Made by a program: the position numbers and the translations under genes. Positions 36,184 through 44,479 of a DNA stretch of 64,000 nt are shown piece after piece (the first letter of the stretch is position 1; each line of letters starts with the position of its first letter). This stretch comes from Methylobacterium sp. E-066 (GTDB lineage Bacteria > Pseudomonadota > Alphaproteobacteria > Rhizobiales > Beijerinckiaceae). The stretch is from contig NZ_JAKSYO010000125.1 in NCBI RefSeq assembly GCF_022829635.1, forward strand, positions 1 through 64,000, given 5' to 3'. The notes beneath the pieces were generated by a model. That model did no database searches. It had not been told where the DNA came from and saw only the letters and a list, made by a program, of their open reading frames with translations.

Positions 36184-37628
36184 GGCAGGTCCAGTACGAA
36201 CGTGGTCTCGGGCGCATCGTCGATCAGCCCGACCGTACCGCGATGCGCCAGCGCGATCTCGCGCACAATCGCGAGGCCGAGCCCGGTCCCGTCCGGCCGG
36301 CCGGTCACGAACGGCTCGAACAGGCCGGGGCGGACCGCCGGGTCGATCCCGGGGCCGGTGTCGGCCACCTGCAGGTGCAGGCGCACCGCGCCGTCGACGG
36401 TCACCCGCGCGGCGCCGAGACGGACCCGGCCCCCCGCTTGCGTGTGCTGGAGGGCGTTGAGCAGCAGGTTGTCGAGGGCCCGGGCGATCTGGGCGCCGTC
36501 GATCTGTGGGCGGTCCGCCCCGGGCAGCGCGTCGGCTTCGATCGCGATCCGCACGCCGCGGGCGCTCGCCAGATCCTCGTGCAGGCGCGCGCAATCGGCG
36601 AGCAGCGCGGCGATGTCGGTGGGGGTGCGGGTGAGCGTGCGGGCCTGCGTGAGATTGAGGAGGTCGCGCAGCAGGTGATCGACCCGGGCGATCTGGCCGA
36701 GCATGCTCTCCAGCGCCACCGTGGCGCGGCCCGGATCGCCGCTGACCAGGGCGTTCTCGGCCTTGAGCCGCATCGCCGCGATCGGGTTGCGGATCTCGTG
36801 GGCGATGCTGGCCGCGAGCCGGCCGACGGCGGCCAGGCGCTCGGCGGCCACGACGCGGGCCCGGGCCTCCCGCAGGCGCCCGCCCGCGGCGTTGAGGGCG
36901 TCGACCAGGCGGTCGAGTTCGCGCTCCCCGGTCGGGGCGAGGCGGGGCAGGTCCTCGCCATCCGGCCGCGGTGCCGCGAGGGCGGCCTCGACCCGGGCGA
37001 TCCGGCCCGAGAACCCGTACAGGAACCAGCCCAGGAACGCCGCCGAGCCGAGCACGGTCACGGCCAGGAAGCCGAGGCCCGCCAGGAAGCGGGTATAGGC
37101 CGGGCCGTCGTTGACGTGGGCGCGGCCCATGGTCCAGGCGGTCAGCCCGGCTTCCGGACCATGCAGCGGGCAGCCCTGGACCAGCAGCACCTGCGTCCGG
37201 CTCGGCCGGCGGACCGCAACGGCGTGGTCGACCCGCAGGGCCTGGGCATTCACCGCGGCGATGCTGTCGCGCTCGGCCTCGGGGAGGTCGGTCTTCGGCC
37301 CGGTGCCCTCGTAGGTGGGATAGGCGTAGGCGAGCGGCCCCTCGGCGGCGCTCCAGACCCCGCCCTCGATGCCCGGATAGAGGTCGAGGGCCGCCCCGAC
37401 GGTGGGGCCGAGCTCGGCTCGTGCGATGCTGCGGGTCCGGCGGGTCAGCGCGGCGTAGCGGTCGATGATCTCCCGGCAGGCGCGCCCGACCGAGACCTCG
37501 GCCTGGGCGACCTGGACCGCGGTCGACTGGCTATAGAACCCGAACATCAGGTAGGCGGTGGCCACTGCCGAGGCCAGCAGCAGGACCCACAGGGCGAGCA
37601 GCCGGGCGCGCAGGCTGTAGGCCGTCAC
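36168..37628 (-). CDS. Membrane sensor histidine kinase, partner of the sigma-54 regulator
   Basis: A 486-aa sensor. TM1 (LLALWVLLLASAVATAYLMF) and TM2 (about 190-210, FLAVTVLGSAAFLGWFLY) flank a roughly 140-residue periplasmic domain with one Cys (VQGCPLHG). A HAMP-like segment follows, then a HisKA domain with SIAHEIRNPIAAM. The HATPase has N box NLLLNALQHT, G1 DTGPGID and G2 GTGLGLAI. The GTG at 37628 has GGAGGAAC upstream. Co-translation with the regulator is implied by overlap. The signal is unknown. Layout resembles the DctB/NtrB-like sensors of C4-dicarboxylate or nitrogen systems. Confidence 0.94.
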   Translation of the reverse strand: MTAYSLRARLLALWVLLLASAVATAYLMFGFYSQSTAVQVAQAEVSVGRACREIIDRYAALTRRTRSIARAELGPTVGAALDLYPGIEGGVWSAAEGPLAYAYPTYEGTGPKTDLPEAERDSIAAVNAQALRVDHAVAVRRPSRTQVLLVQGCPLHGPEAGLTAWTMGRAHVNDGPAYTRFLAGLGFLAVTVLGSAAFLGWFLYGFSGRIARVEAALAAPRPDGEDLPRLAPTGERELDRLVDALNAAGGRLREARARVVAAERLAAVGRLAASIAHEIRNPIAAMRLKAENALVSGDPGRATVALESMLGQIARVDHLLRDLLNLTQARTLTRTPTDIAALLADCARLHEDLASARGVRIAIEADALPGADRPQIDGAQIARALDNLLLNALQHTQAGGRVRLGAARVTVDGAVRLHLQVADTGPGIDPAVRPGLFEPFVTGRPDGTGLGLAIVREIALAHRGTVGLIDDAPETTFVLDLPWRPS

Positions 37629-37793
37629 GGGTCAGGTTCCTCCGGGGGCCGAGCGCCCCGGACTAAGCGGATATCCGGGTGGGCAGGCTGTGGAAACGGT
37701 GGCAGAGTCCATCGGGATCGGAATCGGCCGCTGGACCGCGCGGCGATTGCGCGCTTCAGTCGGATCGTTCTGCAAATCCGCTGCCGGAGACGG

Positions 37794-38138
37794 ATGGTGT
37801 CACAGTCCCTCGTCGATCGTGCGGCGCTCGACGAACTTGAAGGTGTCATCGGCACCGAGAAGCTCGCCCGCCTGCTCGACCGCTTCACCACCAGCCTCGC
37901 CACGGCCTTTGACGGCGCGGACCGGGCGGAGGCCGACTACGCACGGGAGGCGCATACCCTGGTGTCGATGTCGGGCATGCTGGGCTGCGCAGATCTGTCG
38001 CAGGCCTGTCGGGACTTCGAACAATCCGCGAAGCTCGGCGGCGACGTCACGGCGCGGCTGGCGGATCTTCGAAGTCTGCGCGACCAGACCGTCGCAGCCC
38101 TGCGCGATCTGCGCGAAGACACGCAAGCCGCCCGGTAG
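37794..38138 (+). CDS. Degenerate HPt-domain protein (114 aa)
   Basis: An all-helical phosphotransfer-like protein. The HPt core is AREAHTLVSMSGMLGC, with the phospho-accepting H54 and the G-x-L-G end retained. The Lys and Gly that usually follow His (HxLKG) are Val and Ser here. GGAG at 37786-37789 lies 4 nt before the ATG. It is divergent from the sensor kinase gene and convergent with the HWE kinase gene (3 bp apart). It may relay phosphate or act as an inhibitor of one of these kinases, which is inference. Confidence 0.75.
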   Translation: MVSQSLVDRAALDELEGVIGTEKLARLLDRFTTSLATAFDGADRAEADYAREAHTLVSMSGMLGCADLSQACRDFEQSAKLGGDVTARLADLRSLRDQTVAALRDLREDTQAAR

Positions 38139-38141
38139 ACC

Positions 38142-39389
38142 TCAGCCGGCCGTCACGGCGGCGAGCGGCGCCTCGAAGGTCAGCACCGCACCGGTGGGCG
38201 GGTAGTTCAGCTGCGCGGTCCCGCCGAAGCTGTGGGCGAGGCTGCGGGCGATCAGGCGCGTCCCGAACCCGGTGCGGGTCGGCGGGCTGACCGGCGGGCC
38301 GCCGATCTCCTCCCAGCGGAACCGCAGGGTGGCGCCGTCGGCGGATTCCGCGACGGTCCAGGTGATCACCACCTGCCCCGAGGGCACCGAGAGCGCGCCG
38401 TACTTGGCGGCGTTGGTGCCGAGCTCGTGCAGCATCAGCGCCAGGACCATGCCGTGGCGCGGGCCGAGCGTGAGGTCGGCGCCCTCTACCCGGAACCGAC
38501 CCGACACCCCGTCGCCGTGGAGCGAGACCGCGCCTTCCACCAGCCCGACCAGGGAGGCCGCCGCGAACGAGCCCTGCAGCAGCACGTCATGGGCCTGGGC
38601 CAGCGCCAGCAGCCGGGCGGCGAGCGCCTCGCCGGCGGCCTCCAGCGAGCCGGCGTTGCGCAGGGTCTGCGCGGCCACCGCCTGGACCATGGCCAGGGTG
38701 TTCTTCATCCGATGGGACAGTTCCTGCATCAGCAGGGTCTGGCGGGCCTCGGTGAGCTTCAGCTCGGTGATGTCCCGGGACGCCGCCAGGATCCGCTCGG
38801 GATGGCCGTGCCGGCCGCCGACCGGCGTCACCGCGATATCCCACCACGTCACCGACCGGCCGGTCTCGATCTTGGCCTGGAAGCGACTCGCCCCGCCCAG
38901 CCGCGCCTTGCCGAGCGCTGCTGCGACCGCATCCCGGTCCTCTGCGCGGGTCCAGACGTCGATCCACGGGCGCCCGATCGTGTCCGCGGGGTTCCGGCCG
39001 CTGAGGCTGGCCGGGCCGTTCTCGCCCGCGGTGATCAGATGTCCGTCGCGATCGAGCACCTCCAGCACGTCGGCGGCGACCTGAAGCATTCCTGGCGCGG
39101 TCAGCTCACCGGCCCAGGACGGCGCGGACCACGTCTCGACGCGGCCCGATTCGTGCCGATCCAGCGCGTGCGGTCCCGTCGCTTGAAAGGGCTCGCGGCC
39201 GAGGCGCCCGGCCTCCACGCGGCTCGCGGCCTCGATGATGCGACCGAGCCGTCGGCTGCGCTGCCGTTCCGAATCCGCCTGACCGGTCGCCTGCATCAGC
39301 AGGGCCCGCAGCCGTATGTTCTCCGCTTCGAGCGCGACGAGGCGTCGGTCCGTCCCGTCCGCGCGCGGCAACACGAGGTCCGCATCCAT
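38142..39389 (-). CDS. PAS-containing HWE/HisKA_2-family sensor histidine kinase
   Basis: A cytosolic kinase of 415 aa without membrane segments. An N-terminal coiled coil (about 17-60) and one PAS domain (about 100-210, ending ILAASRDITELK) precede the HWE dimerisation domain with H226 in ELSHRMKNTLAMVQAVAAQT. The ATPase part has LMLHELGTNAAKYGALS, the family W-E pair in FRWEEIGGPP and GFGTRLIARSLAHSFGG. Such kinases often feed PhyR-type general stress signalling or light/redox responses in alphaproteobacteria. It lies tail-to-tail with the HPt-like gene. Confidence 0.93.
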   Translation of the reverse strand: MDADLVLPRADGTDRRLVALEAENIRLRALLMQATGQADSERQRSRRLGRIIEAASRVEAGRLGREPFQATGPHALDRHESGRVETWSAPSWAGELTAPGMLQVAADVLEVLDRDGHLITAGENGPASLSGRNPADTIGRPWIDVWTRAEDRDAVAAALGKARLGGASRFQAKIETGRSVTWWDIAVTPVGGRHGHPERILAASRDITELKLTEARQTLLMQELSHRMKNTLAMVQAVAAQTLRNAGSLEAAGEALAARLLALAQAHDVLLQGSFAAASLVGLVEGAVSLHGDGVSGRFRVEGADLTLGPRHGMVLALMLHELGTNAAKYGALSVPSGQVVITWTVAESADGATLRFRWEEIGGPPVSPPTRTGFGTRLIARSLAHSFGGTAQLNYPPTGAVLTFEAPLAAVTAG

Positions 39390-39658
39390 CGCTCGCCCCC
39401 CTCCTCACCGTCCACATTCCGCACCGCTCGCCCCAGGCGCGCAGTGCGGAAGACCCACCGTAGACGCGGTGCGGCGACGTGATGTCGAAGCGCGAAGACG
39501 CCGGCGGATCGAACCGCTTCTGGTGGCGCCCCCGCGCTCGCGACCGCGCGAATCGAAGGGTTCCCGAAGCTAACATGATCGCGGCGATAATCAAACGAAG
39601 TGTGTATTCGTCACCGCTTCGCAACTAGAGGTGCGGGTCGCCCCGGTGCCGAAACCGG

Positions 39659-41341
39659 TTACTTGTTCCGCATCAGCAGCACCAGCCACCCGACGCCGAG
39701 GATGAAGATCACCAGGCCGATCGAGACGAAGACCGGCGTGCCGAGATCGATCAGGCGGGGCGCCAGCTGGGTGGCGAAGGCCGCCACCACCAGGGCGACC
39801 GCGACCCGGGCGGCGGCCCGCTCGATGCCGCGGGTGACCTTGTCGAGGCCCTTGATCTCGATCTCGACGGTGACGCGGCCCTGCTTGAGCCGCACCAGCA
39901 TCAGGTGGATCAGGGTCGGCAGCTCGGAGGCGGCGCCGTAGAGGCCGACGCCCAAAGCCTCGGCCTTCTGCTTGAGGGCGCCCAGCGAGAACTGCGTCTG
40001 CATGCTCGCCTTGACCGTGGGGCCGGCCGCCGCGAACAGGTCGAAATCCGGATCGAGGTGGCGCATCACGCCGTCGGCGGTGACCAAGCCCTTGAACAGG
40101 ATCGCCAGGTCGGTGGGCATCGCGAGGTCGTTCTCGCGGGCCATGTTCATGAAGTCGGTGAGCACCAGCCCGAGATTCAGCGGGATCGAGGAATGGCTCT
40201 CCACGAAGGACGTGGCCGAGACCTGAAGCTTGGTCAGGTCCGGGTTGCTGGTGCCGGTCCAGTCGAGCAGCACGGCCATCAGGCCGTCCGCATCCTGCTT
40301 GAGCATGGCGCCGATCAGCACCAGCAGCTGCGAGCGCCGCCGCTGCGACAGCCGGCCGATGATGCCGAAATCGATGAAGCCGATCTTGTTGCCCGGGAGC
40401 GCCAGCATGTTGCCCGGGTGCGGATCGGCGTGGAACACGCCCTCGATCAGCGCCATCTGCAGGAAGGCGTCGGTGCCCTTCTGGGCGAGCAGCTTCTTGT
40501 CGAGCCCGGCCGCGCGCAGCGCCGCCTCGTCGTTCGGCGGGATGCCGTGGATGAAGTCCTGCACCAGCACCCGCTCGGAGCAGTATTCCCAGTGGATCTT
40601 CGGGAACACGATGTCGTCGCGGTCCTCGAAGATCTGCGCCAGCAGCTCGCAGTTGCGCGCCTCGTTGAGCAGGTCGAGCTCGCCGTTCAGGCCATCGGCC
40701 AAGTGGCGCATCTGCTCCCGCGGCTGGTAGCGGGCCATGTCCGGCCACTCGTTCTCGACGATGCGGGCGCCGTGCGCCATCAGGCGCAGATCCGCCTCGA
40801 TGATCTTGCGCAGGTTCGGCCGCAGCACCTTGACGATGACGTCCTCGCCGGAGTGCAGCCGCGCCCGGTAGACCTGCGCGATCGACGCGGAGGCGATCGG
40901 GTTCATGTCGAATTCGGCGAACACCTGGTTGGGCGGGGCGCCGATATCCTCTTCCAATTGCGGGCCGATCTGCTCCCACGGCACCGGGACGACCTGGCTG
41001 TGGAGCTTCTGCAGCTCCTCGGTCCAGGTCGGCGACAGCAGGTCCGGCCGGCTCGCGAGCACCTGCCCGAACTTGATGAAGGTCGGGCCCAGAGCCTCGA
41101 TCGCCCGGCGCAGGCGCTCGGGCTCGGACAGCCGGGTGACGTCGACCCGGGGACGGCGGCGCGGCAGCAGCGGCAGGTAGCGCAGCCCGAGGCGGTCCAC
41201 GACGCGCGTCACGCCGAAGCCGATCAGGATCGACGCGATCTCCGACAGCCTCTGACGGTCGCGGGCGGCAACGAAGGCTGTCTTCAGCATGAAGGGGGCG
41301 ATCCGTTCGGACACGATTGGGCGTCCGGACAGCACGAGCAT
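39659..41341 (-). CDS. ubiB: UbiB/ABC1-family atypical kinase-like protein
   Basis: A membrane-associated accessory protein for ubiquinone synthesis, 560 aa. The family motifs are KxGQ (GPTFIKFGQVLASRPDLL), the Ala-rich loop (IASASIAQVYRA), the VIVKVLRP lysine, HADPHPGNML and IGFIDFG (metal-binding DFG). Two C-terminal helices (VALVVAAFATQL and FVSIGLVIFILGVGWLVLL) anchor it in the membrane. The first ATG is at 41341. A later ATG (MLKTAF, 18 residues in) is possible. No other ubi gene is near. A 269-bp gap before it on this strand (39390-39658 is downstream) holds nothing I recognise. Confidence 0.9.
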   Translation of the reverse strand: MLVLSGRPIVSERIAPFMLKTAFVAARDRQRLSEIASILIGFGVTRVVDRLGLRYLPLLPRRRPRVDVTRLSEPERLRRAIEALGPTFIKFGQVLASRPDLLSPTWTEELQKLHSQVVPVPWEQIGPQLEEDIGAPPNQVFAEFDMNPIASASIAQVYRARLHSGEDVIVKVLRPNLRKIIEADLRLMAHGARIVENEWPDMARYQPREQMRHLADGLNGELDLLNEARNCELLAQIFEDRDDIVFPKIHWEYCSERVLVQDFIHGIPPNDEAALRAAGLDKKLLAQKGTDAFLQMALIEGVFHADPHPGNMLALPGNKIGFIDFGIIGRLSQRRRSQLLVLIGAMLKQDADGLMAVLLDWTGTSNPDLTKLQVSATSFVESHSSIPLNLGLVLTDFMNMARENDLAMPTDLAILFKGLVTADGVMRHLDPDFDLFAAAGPTVKASMQTQFSLGALKQKAEALGVGLYGAASELPTLIHLMLVRLKQGRVTVEIEIKGLDKVTRGIERAAARVAVALVVAAFATQLAPRLIDLGTPVFVSIGLVIFILGVGWLVLLMRNK

Positions 41342-41421
41342 AAGGACTTTTTTGCGGTCGCGAAGCCCACGACACCCGCGACGGCGACAATAGGGCCGCC
41401 GAGGGCGTCAGCGTACGGATG

Positions 41422-42747
41422 TTACGTTCGCGGCGCCGCCGCCGGCAGGGTCGCGACGACCGCCGGCCGCCGCGCGTCGCCGAAGCGGGCATTGACCACC
41501 AGCAGCGTCACCACCACGGCCGAGAGCGCGAGCGCGGCCAGGAAGTACAGGCCGGCCTCGAAGCTGCCGGTGGTCTCGCGGATCCAGCCGACCATCGAGG
41601 GGGCGACGAAGCCGCCGAGATTGCCGATGCAGTTGATCAGCGCGATCCCGCCCGCCGCCGCGCTCCCGCTCAGGAACACCGAGGGCAGCGCCCAGAACGG
41701 CGCCTTGGCGCCGTAGAGGCCGGCGGCGGCGAGCGCCATGAACGCCACGGCCCAGAGCGAGCCGGTGGCGAGACCCGCGAGCGCCAGCCCGGTCGCGGTG
41801 AGGCCGAGGGCGGTCGCCAGGGTGATCCGGCGGTCGTCGTAGCGATCGGAGATCCAGCCGACCGTGAGGCCGCCGACCACGCCGAAGACGTAGGGCACGG
41901 CGGTCATCAGGCCGGTCTGCATGTCCGACAGGCCGGTGCTCTTCAGGATCTGCGGCAGGAAGAACGCCAGGCCGAGATTGGCGCCGGTGTTGGCGAAGTA
42001 GATGAACGACAGGGCGATCAGCCGCGGATCCGAGAGGGCCGCCCGCAAGCTGGTCCCGTGGGCGCCGGCGACGCTGCTCTGCTCGGAATCGATCAGGGTC
42101 TGCAGGGCGGTGCGGTCGGCCGGGGCGAGCCAGAGGGCGTCCTTGGGCCGGTCCGGGATCAGCGCCAGGAACACGAAGCCGAAGAGGGTGGTCGGAATCC
42201 CCTCCAGCAGGAACAGCCATTGCCAGCCCTTGAGGCCCAAGGTGCCGTCGAGCTGCATGATCGTGGTCGAGAGCGGGGCGCCGATCGCGAGCGAGACCGG
42301 GATGCCCACCGCGAAGGCGCCGAAGATGCGGGCGCGATACGCCTTGGGGAACCAGTAGGTCAGGTACAGGATCACCCCCGGGTAGAACCCGGCCTCGGCC
42401 GCACCGAGCAGAAAGCGCAGGATCAGGAAGCTGGTCGCGCCCTGGACGAACATCATGGCGGCCGAGAGCAGGCCCCAGGTGATCATGATCCGGGCGATCC
42501 AGCGCCGGGCGCCGACCTTCTCCAGGATCAGGTTGCTCGGCACCTCGAAGATGAAATAGCCGATGAAGAAGATCCCGGCGCCGAGCCCGAACACGGCCGG
42601 GCCGATCCCGAGATCCGCATTCATCCGCAGGGCGGCGAAACCGACGTTGATCCGGTCGATATAGGCCATGACGTAGCCGACGAAGAGCAGCGGCATCAGC
42701 CTGAAGAACACCTGCCGGACGATCCGGTCCTGTTCGCTGGCGATCAT
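41422..42747 (-). CDS. MFS transporter, anion:cation symporter family
   Basis: A 12-helix carrier of 441 aa. The N-terminus GYVMAYIDRINVGFAALRMN is typical of the ACS (phthalate/tartrate/hexuronate) family, as is FFIGYFIFEVPSNLILEKVG with AEAGFYPGVILYLTYWFP in helices 4-5. The ATG at 42747 has GAGG 6 nt upstream in an A-rich leader. It lies 145 bp after the substrate-binding-like gene and across a repeat element, so it may be a separate unit of the sugar-acid locus. It probably imports a carboxylate. The substrate is not determined. Confidence 0.9.
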   Translation of the reverse strand: MIASEQDRIVRQVFFRLMPLLFVGYVMAYIDRINVGFAALRMNADLGIGPAVFGLGAGIFFIGYFIFEVPSNLILEKVGARRWIARIMITWGLLSAAMMFVQGATSFLILRFLLGAAEAGFYPGVILYLTYWFPKAYRARIFGAFAVGIPVSLAIGAPLSTTIMQLDGTLGLKGWQWLFLLEGIPTTLFGFVFLALIPDRPKDALWLAPADRTALQTLIDSEQSSVAGAHGTSLRAALSDPRLIALSFIYFANTGANLGLAFFLPQILKSTGLSDMQTGLMTAVPYVFGVVGGLTVGWISDRYDDRRITLATALGLTATGLALAGLATGSLWAVAFMALAAAGLYGAKAPFWALPSVFLSGSAAAGGIALINCIGNLGGFVAPSMVGWIRETTGSFEAGLYFLAALALSAVVVTLLVVNARFGDARRPAVVATLPAAAPRT

Positions 42748-42782
42748 GGTGTCCTCGTTGTTTTTTGGGTTGTTTTTTCTGG

Positions 42783-42871
42783 CCGTCATTGCCAGCGGGG
42801 CGACCCGGTGCAGCGCGCGATCCCCGAACGATGCGTGTCCCGGGTTTGCTTCGCTGCGCTCGCAATGACGG
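42783..42871. repeat. Second copy of the CGTCATTGCGAGCG palindrome
   Basis: The right arm (TTGCTTCGCTGCGCTCGCAA then TGACGG, 42846-42871) matches the element at 19016-19109 almost base for base. The left arm (CCGTCATTGCCAGCG) is more degraded. It sits between two sugar-acid genes on the same strand and may mark an operon border. Confidence 0.75.
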
Positions 42872-42892
42872 TGGAGGCGTCTCGCGCCCTTT

Positions 42893-43627
42893 TTAGAAAG
42901 CCGGCTCAAGACCGCTGGCGCGGTAGGCCTCCGCCGCCTCCGGCGTGGTCAGCCCGGCGAGGAAGCGCAGGGCGCCGTCCCGGTCGGTGGCGCCGCGCAG
43001 GATCGCGGCCGAGAAGGTCGTGACCTCCTGCACTGGCTCCGGGAACGGCCCGACCACCGCGATGCCCGGCACGACCATCAGCTCGCTGATCTGCTGGACC
43101 GCGATATCGGCCTCGCCCGACACCAGCTTCTCCGCCGTAAAACCCTGCGGGATGATCGTCGCCCGGGCGTTCACCGCATCGGCCAAACCGAGCCGCGGCA
43201 GCAGTCCGGCGAAGTAGATGCCGCTGGCGCCGGTGCGCGAATAGGCGACGGAGCGCGCCTCGACGAGCGTGCGCTTGAGCGCCTCGACGCTGCCGATATC
43301 CGGATGCGCCGCCCCGGCCTTCACGGCGATGCCGTAGCGGGAGCGCACCGCGTCGACCCGGCTCTCCGGCTCGACCTTTCCGGCGGCGATCAGCCGGTCC
43401 ATGGCGTCGGAGAGCACGAACACCGCGTCGGCGGTCTCGCCGGCCTCCAGCGCTTTCATGATCACCGCGGTGGGCGCCCAGTCGATCGCCGCCTTGCCGC
43501 CCGCCGCCTCGAAGGCGGGGACGACATGGGCGTCGAAGGCGCCCCGCACCACCAGGGCGCATTTCAGCCGCGTCGCTCGCTGGTCGTCCGCCATGCCGGT
43601 TCCCATCGTCTCGGGTTCTGTGCTCAC
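42893..43627 (-). CDS. Cytoplasmic substrate-binding-like protein coupled to uronate dehydrogenase
   Basis: A 244-aa ModA-like type II periplasmic-binding fold (RYGIAVKAGAAHPDIGSVEA, YSRTGASGIYFAGLLPRLGL, LVSGEADIAVQQISELMVVP), but without any signal peptide or lipobox, so it should stay in the cytosol. The GTG at 43627 overlaps the stop of udh (GTGA), which supports co-translation and this start. No ABC permease or ATPase accompanies it. Its role is unknown. It could be a sensor, a chaperone or a repurposed enzyme acting on uronate-derived acids. The next downstream gene is a carrier. Confidence 0.8.
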   Translation of the reverse strand: MSTEPETMGTGMADDQRATRLKCALVVRGAFDAHVVPAFEAAGGKAAIDWAPTAVIMKALEAGETADAVFVLSDAMDRLIAAGKVEPESRVDAVRSRYGIAVKAGAAHPDIGSVEALKRTLVEARSVAYSRTGASGIYFAGLLPRLGLADAVNARATIIPQGFTAEKLVSGEADIAVQQISELMVVPGIAVVGPFPEPVQEVTTFSAAILRGATDRDGALRFLAGLTTPEAAEAYRASGLEPAF

Positions 43628-44463
43628 CGGGCCGGCGGCTCGGCACGGGAATAGTCGAGGGCGGTGAAGCCGCCGCCCTGGTAGCGCTCGATCACCGGGT
43701 TGCCGCTGGTCTTGGATTCGAGCGCCAGCTCGTAGGAATCGGCGCTGTCCTGCGGCGCCCAGCCGATTACGTCGCGGCCGTCCCGGCGCCACCAGGTCAT
43801 GCGGCTGTTGTTCGAGGCGCCCCAGATCACCACCGATCCCTTCGGCCCGAGGCTCGGGGCCAGGGTGGCGCGGGTGATCAGCCGGGTCAGGTCGGCGTAG
43901 GACAGCCAGGTCGCCAGCATTCGGGCGTCGATGGGCTCCGGGAAGCAGGAGCCGATACGCAGGAACACGCTCTCGACCCCGTGCTTGTCCCGGTACAGGC
44001 CGCCCATCAGCTCGCCATAGGCCTTGGACAGGCCGTAATAGCCGTCGGGCGCGAGGGCGCAGTCGTCGTCCAGCACCTCGCTGCGTTCGTGGAAGCCGAT
44101 CGCGTGGTTCGAGGAGGCGAACACCATCCGGGCGCCTTCGCGGCGGGCCGCCTCGTAGGCGTGGTAGAGCCCGCGGATGTTCGGGCCGATCACGGTCTCG
44201 AACGGGTGCTCCACCGAGATCCCGCCGAAATGCAGGATCGTGCCGCAGCCCTCCGCCAGCCGCAGGATCGCCGGGCCGTCCTCCAGGTCGGCAAGCTGGA
44301 AGCGCGCGCCCTCGGGCAGCGGATCGGGGAAGGGCACCCGGTCGGTCAGGCGCAGCGCCCAGCCCTGCGCACCCAGCGCCTTCGTCAGCACCCGCCCGAG
44401 GGCGCCGGAGGCCCCGGTGAGCAGGACGGGTTTTTGCGGGATCGTGTCGGTGGGTTGGCTCAT
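43624..44463 (-). CDS. udh: Uronate dehydrogenase (NAD-dependent)
   Basis: Oxidises D-glucuronate/D-galacturonate to the aldaro-lactone with NAD+. It is an extended SDR of 279 aa. The Rossmann motif is TGASGALG (16-23), and catalytic Y143 and K147 lie in GYYGLSKAYGE. ASSNHAIGFHER (about 116-127) and RIGSCFPEPIDARMLATWLS are strong matches to characterised Udh proteins of Agrobacterium/Pseudomonas as I recall them. It lies 16 bp after an MFS carrier gene and overlaps the next gene by 4 bp. It belongs to the LacI-controlled sugar-acid operon. Confidence 0.9.
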   Translation of the reverse strand: MSQPTDTIPQKPVLLTGASGALGRVLTKALGAQGWALRLTDRVPFPDPLPEGARFQLADLEDGPAILRLAEGCGTILHFGGISVEHPFETVIGPNIRGLYHAYEAARREGARMVFASSNHAIGFHERSEVLDDDCALAPDGYYGLSKAYGELMGGLYRDKHGVESVFLRIGSCFPEPIDARMLATWLSYADLTRLITRATLAPSLGPKGSVVIWGASNNSRMTWWRRDGRDVIGWAPQDSADSYELALESKTSGNPVIERYQGGGFTALDYSRAEPPAR

Positions 44464-44479
44464 CGGATTCGCTCCTGGA

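Noticed and set aside
36099..38138. 679-codon + strand frame antisense to the sensor kinase
   Set aside because: Only its last 114 codons (37794-38138) have protein-like composition and a ribosome site; the rest mirrors the kinase gene.
39591..41492. 633-codon minus-strand frame overlapping ubiB
   Set aside because: It lies in a different frame from ubiB, is Arg/Ala-rich and shows no motif, whereas the ubiB frame has all family motifs.
42763..42780. T-rich tracts (TTTTTT) as a terminator
   Set aside because: They lie in the A-rich leader just upstream of the minus-strand MFS ATG, without a stem before them in the relevant direction.
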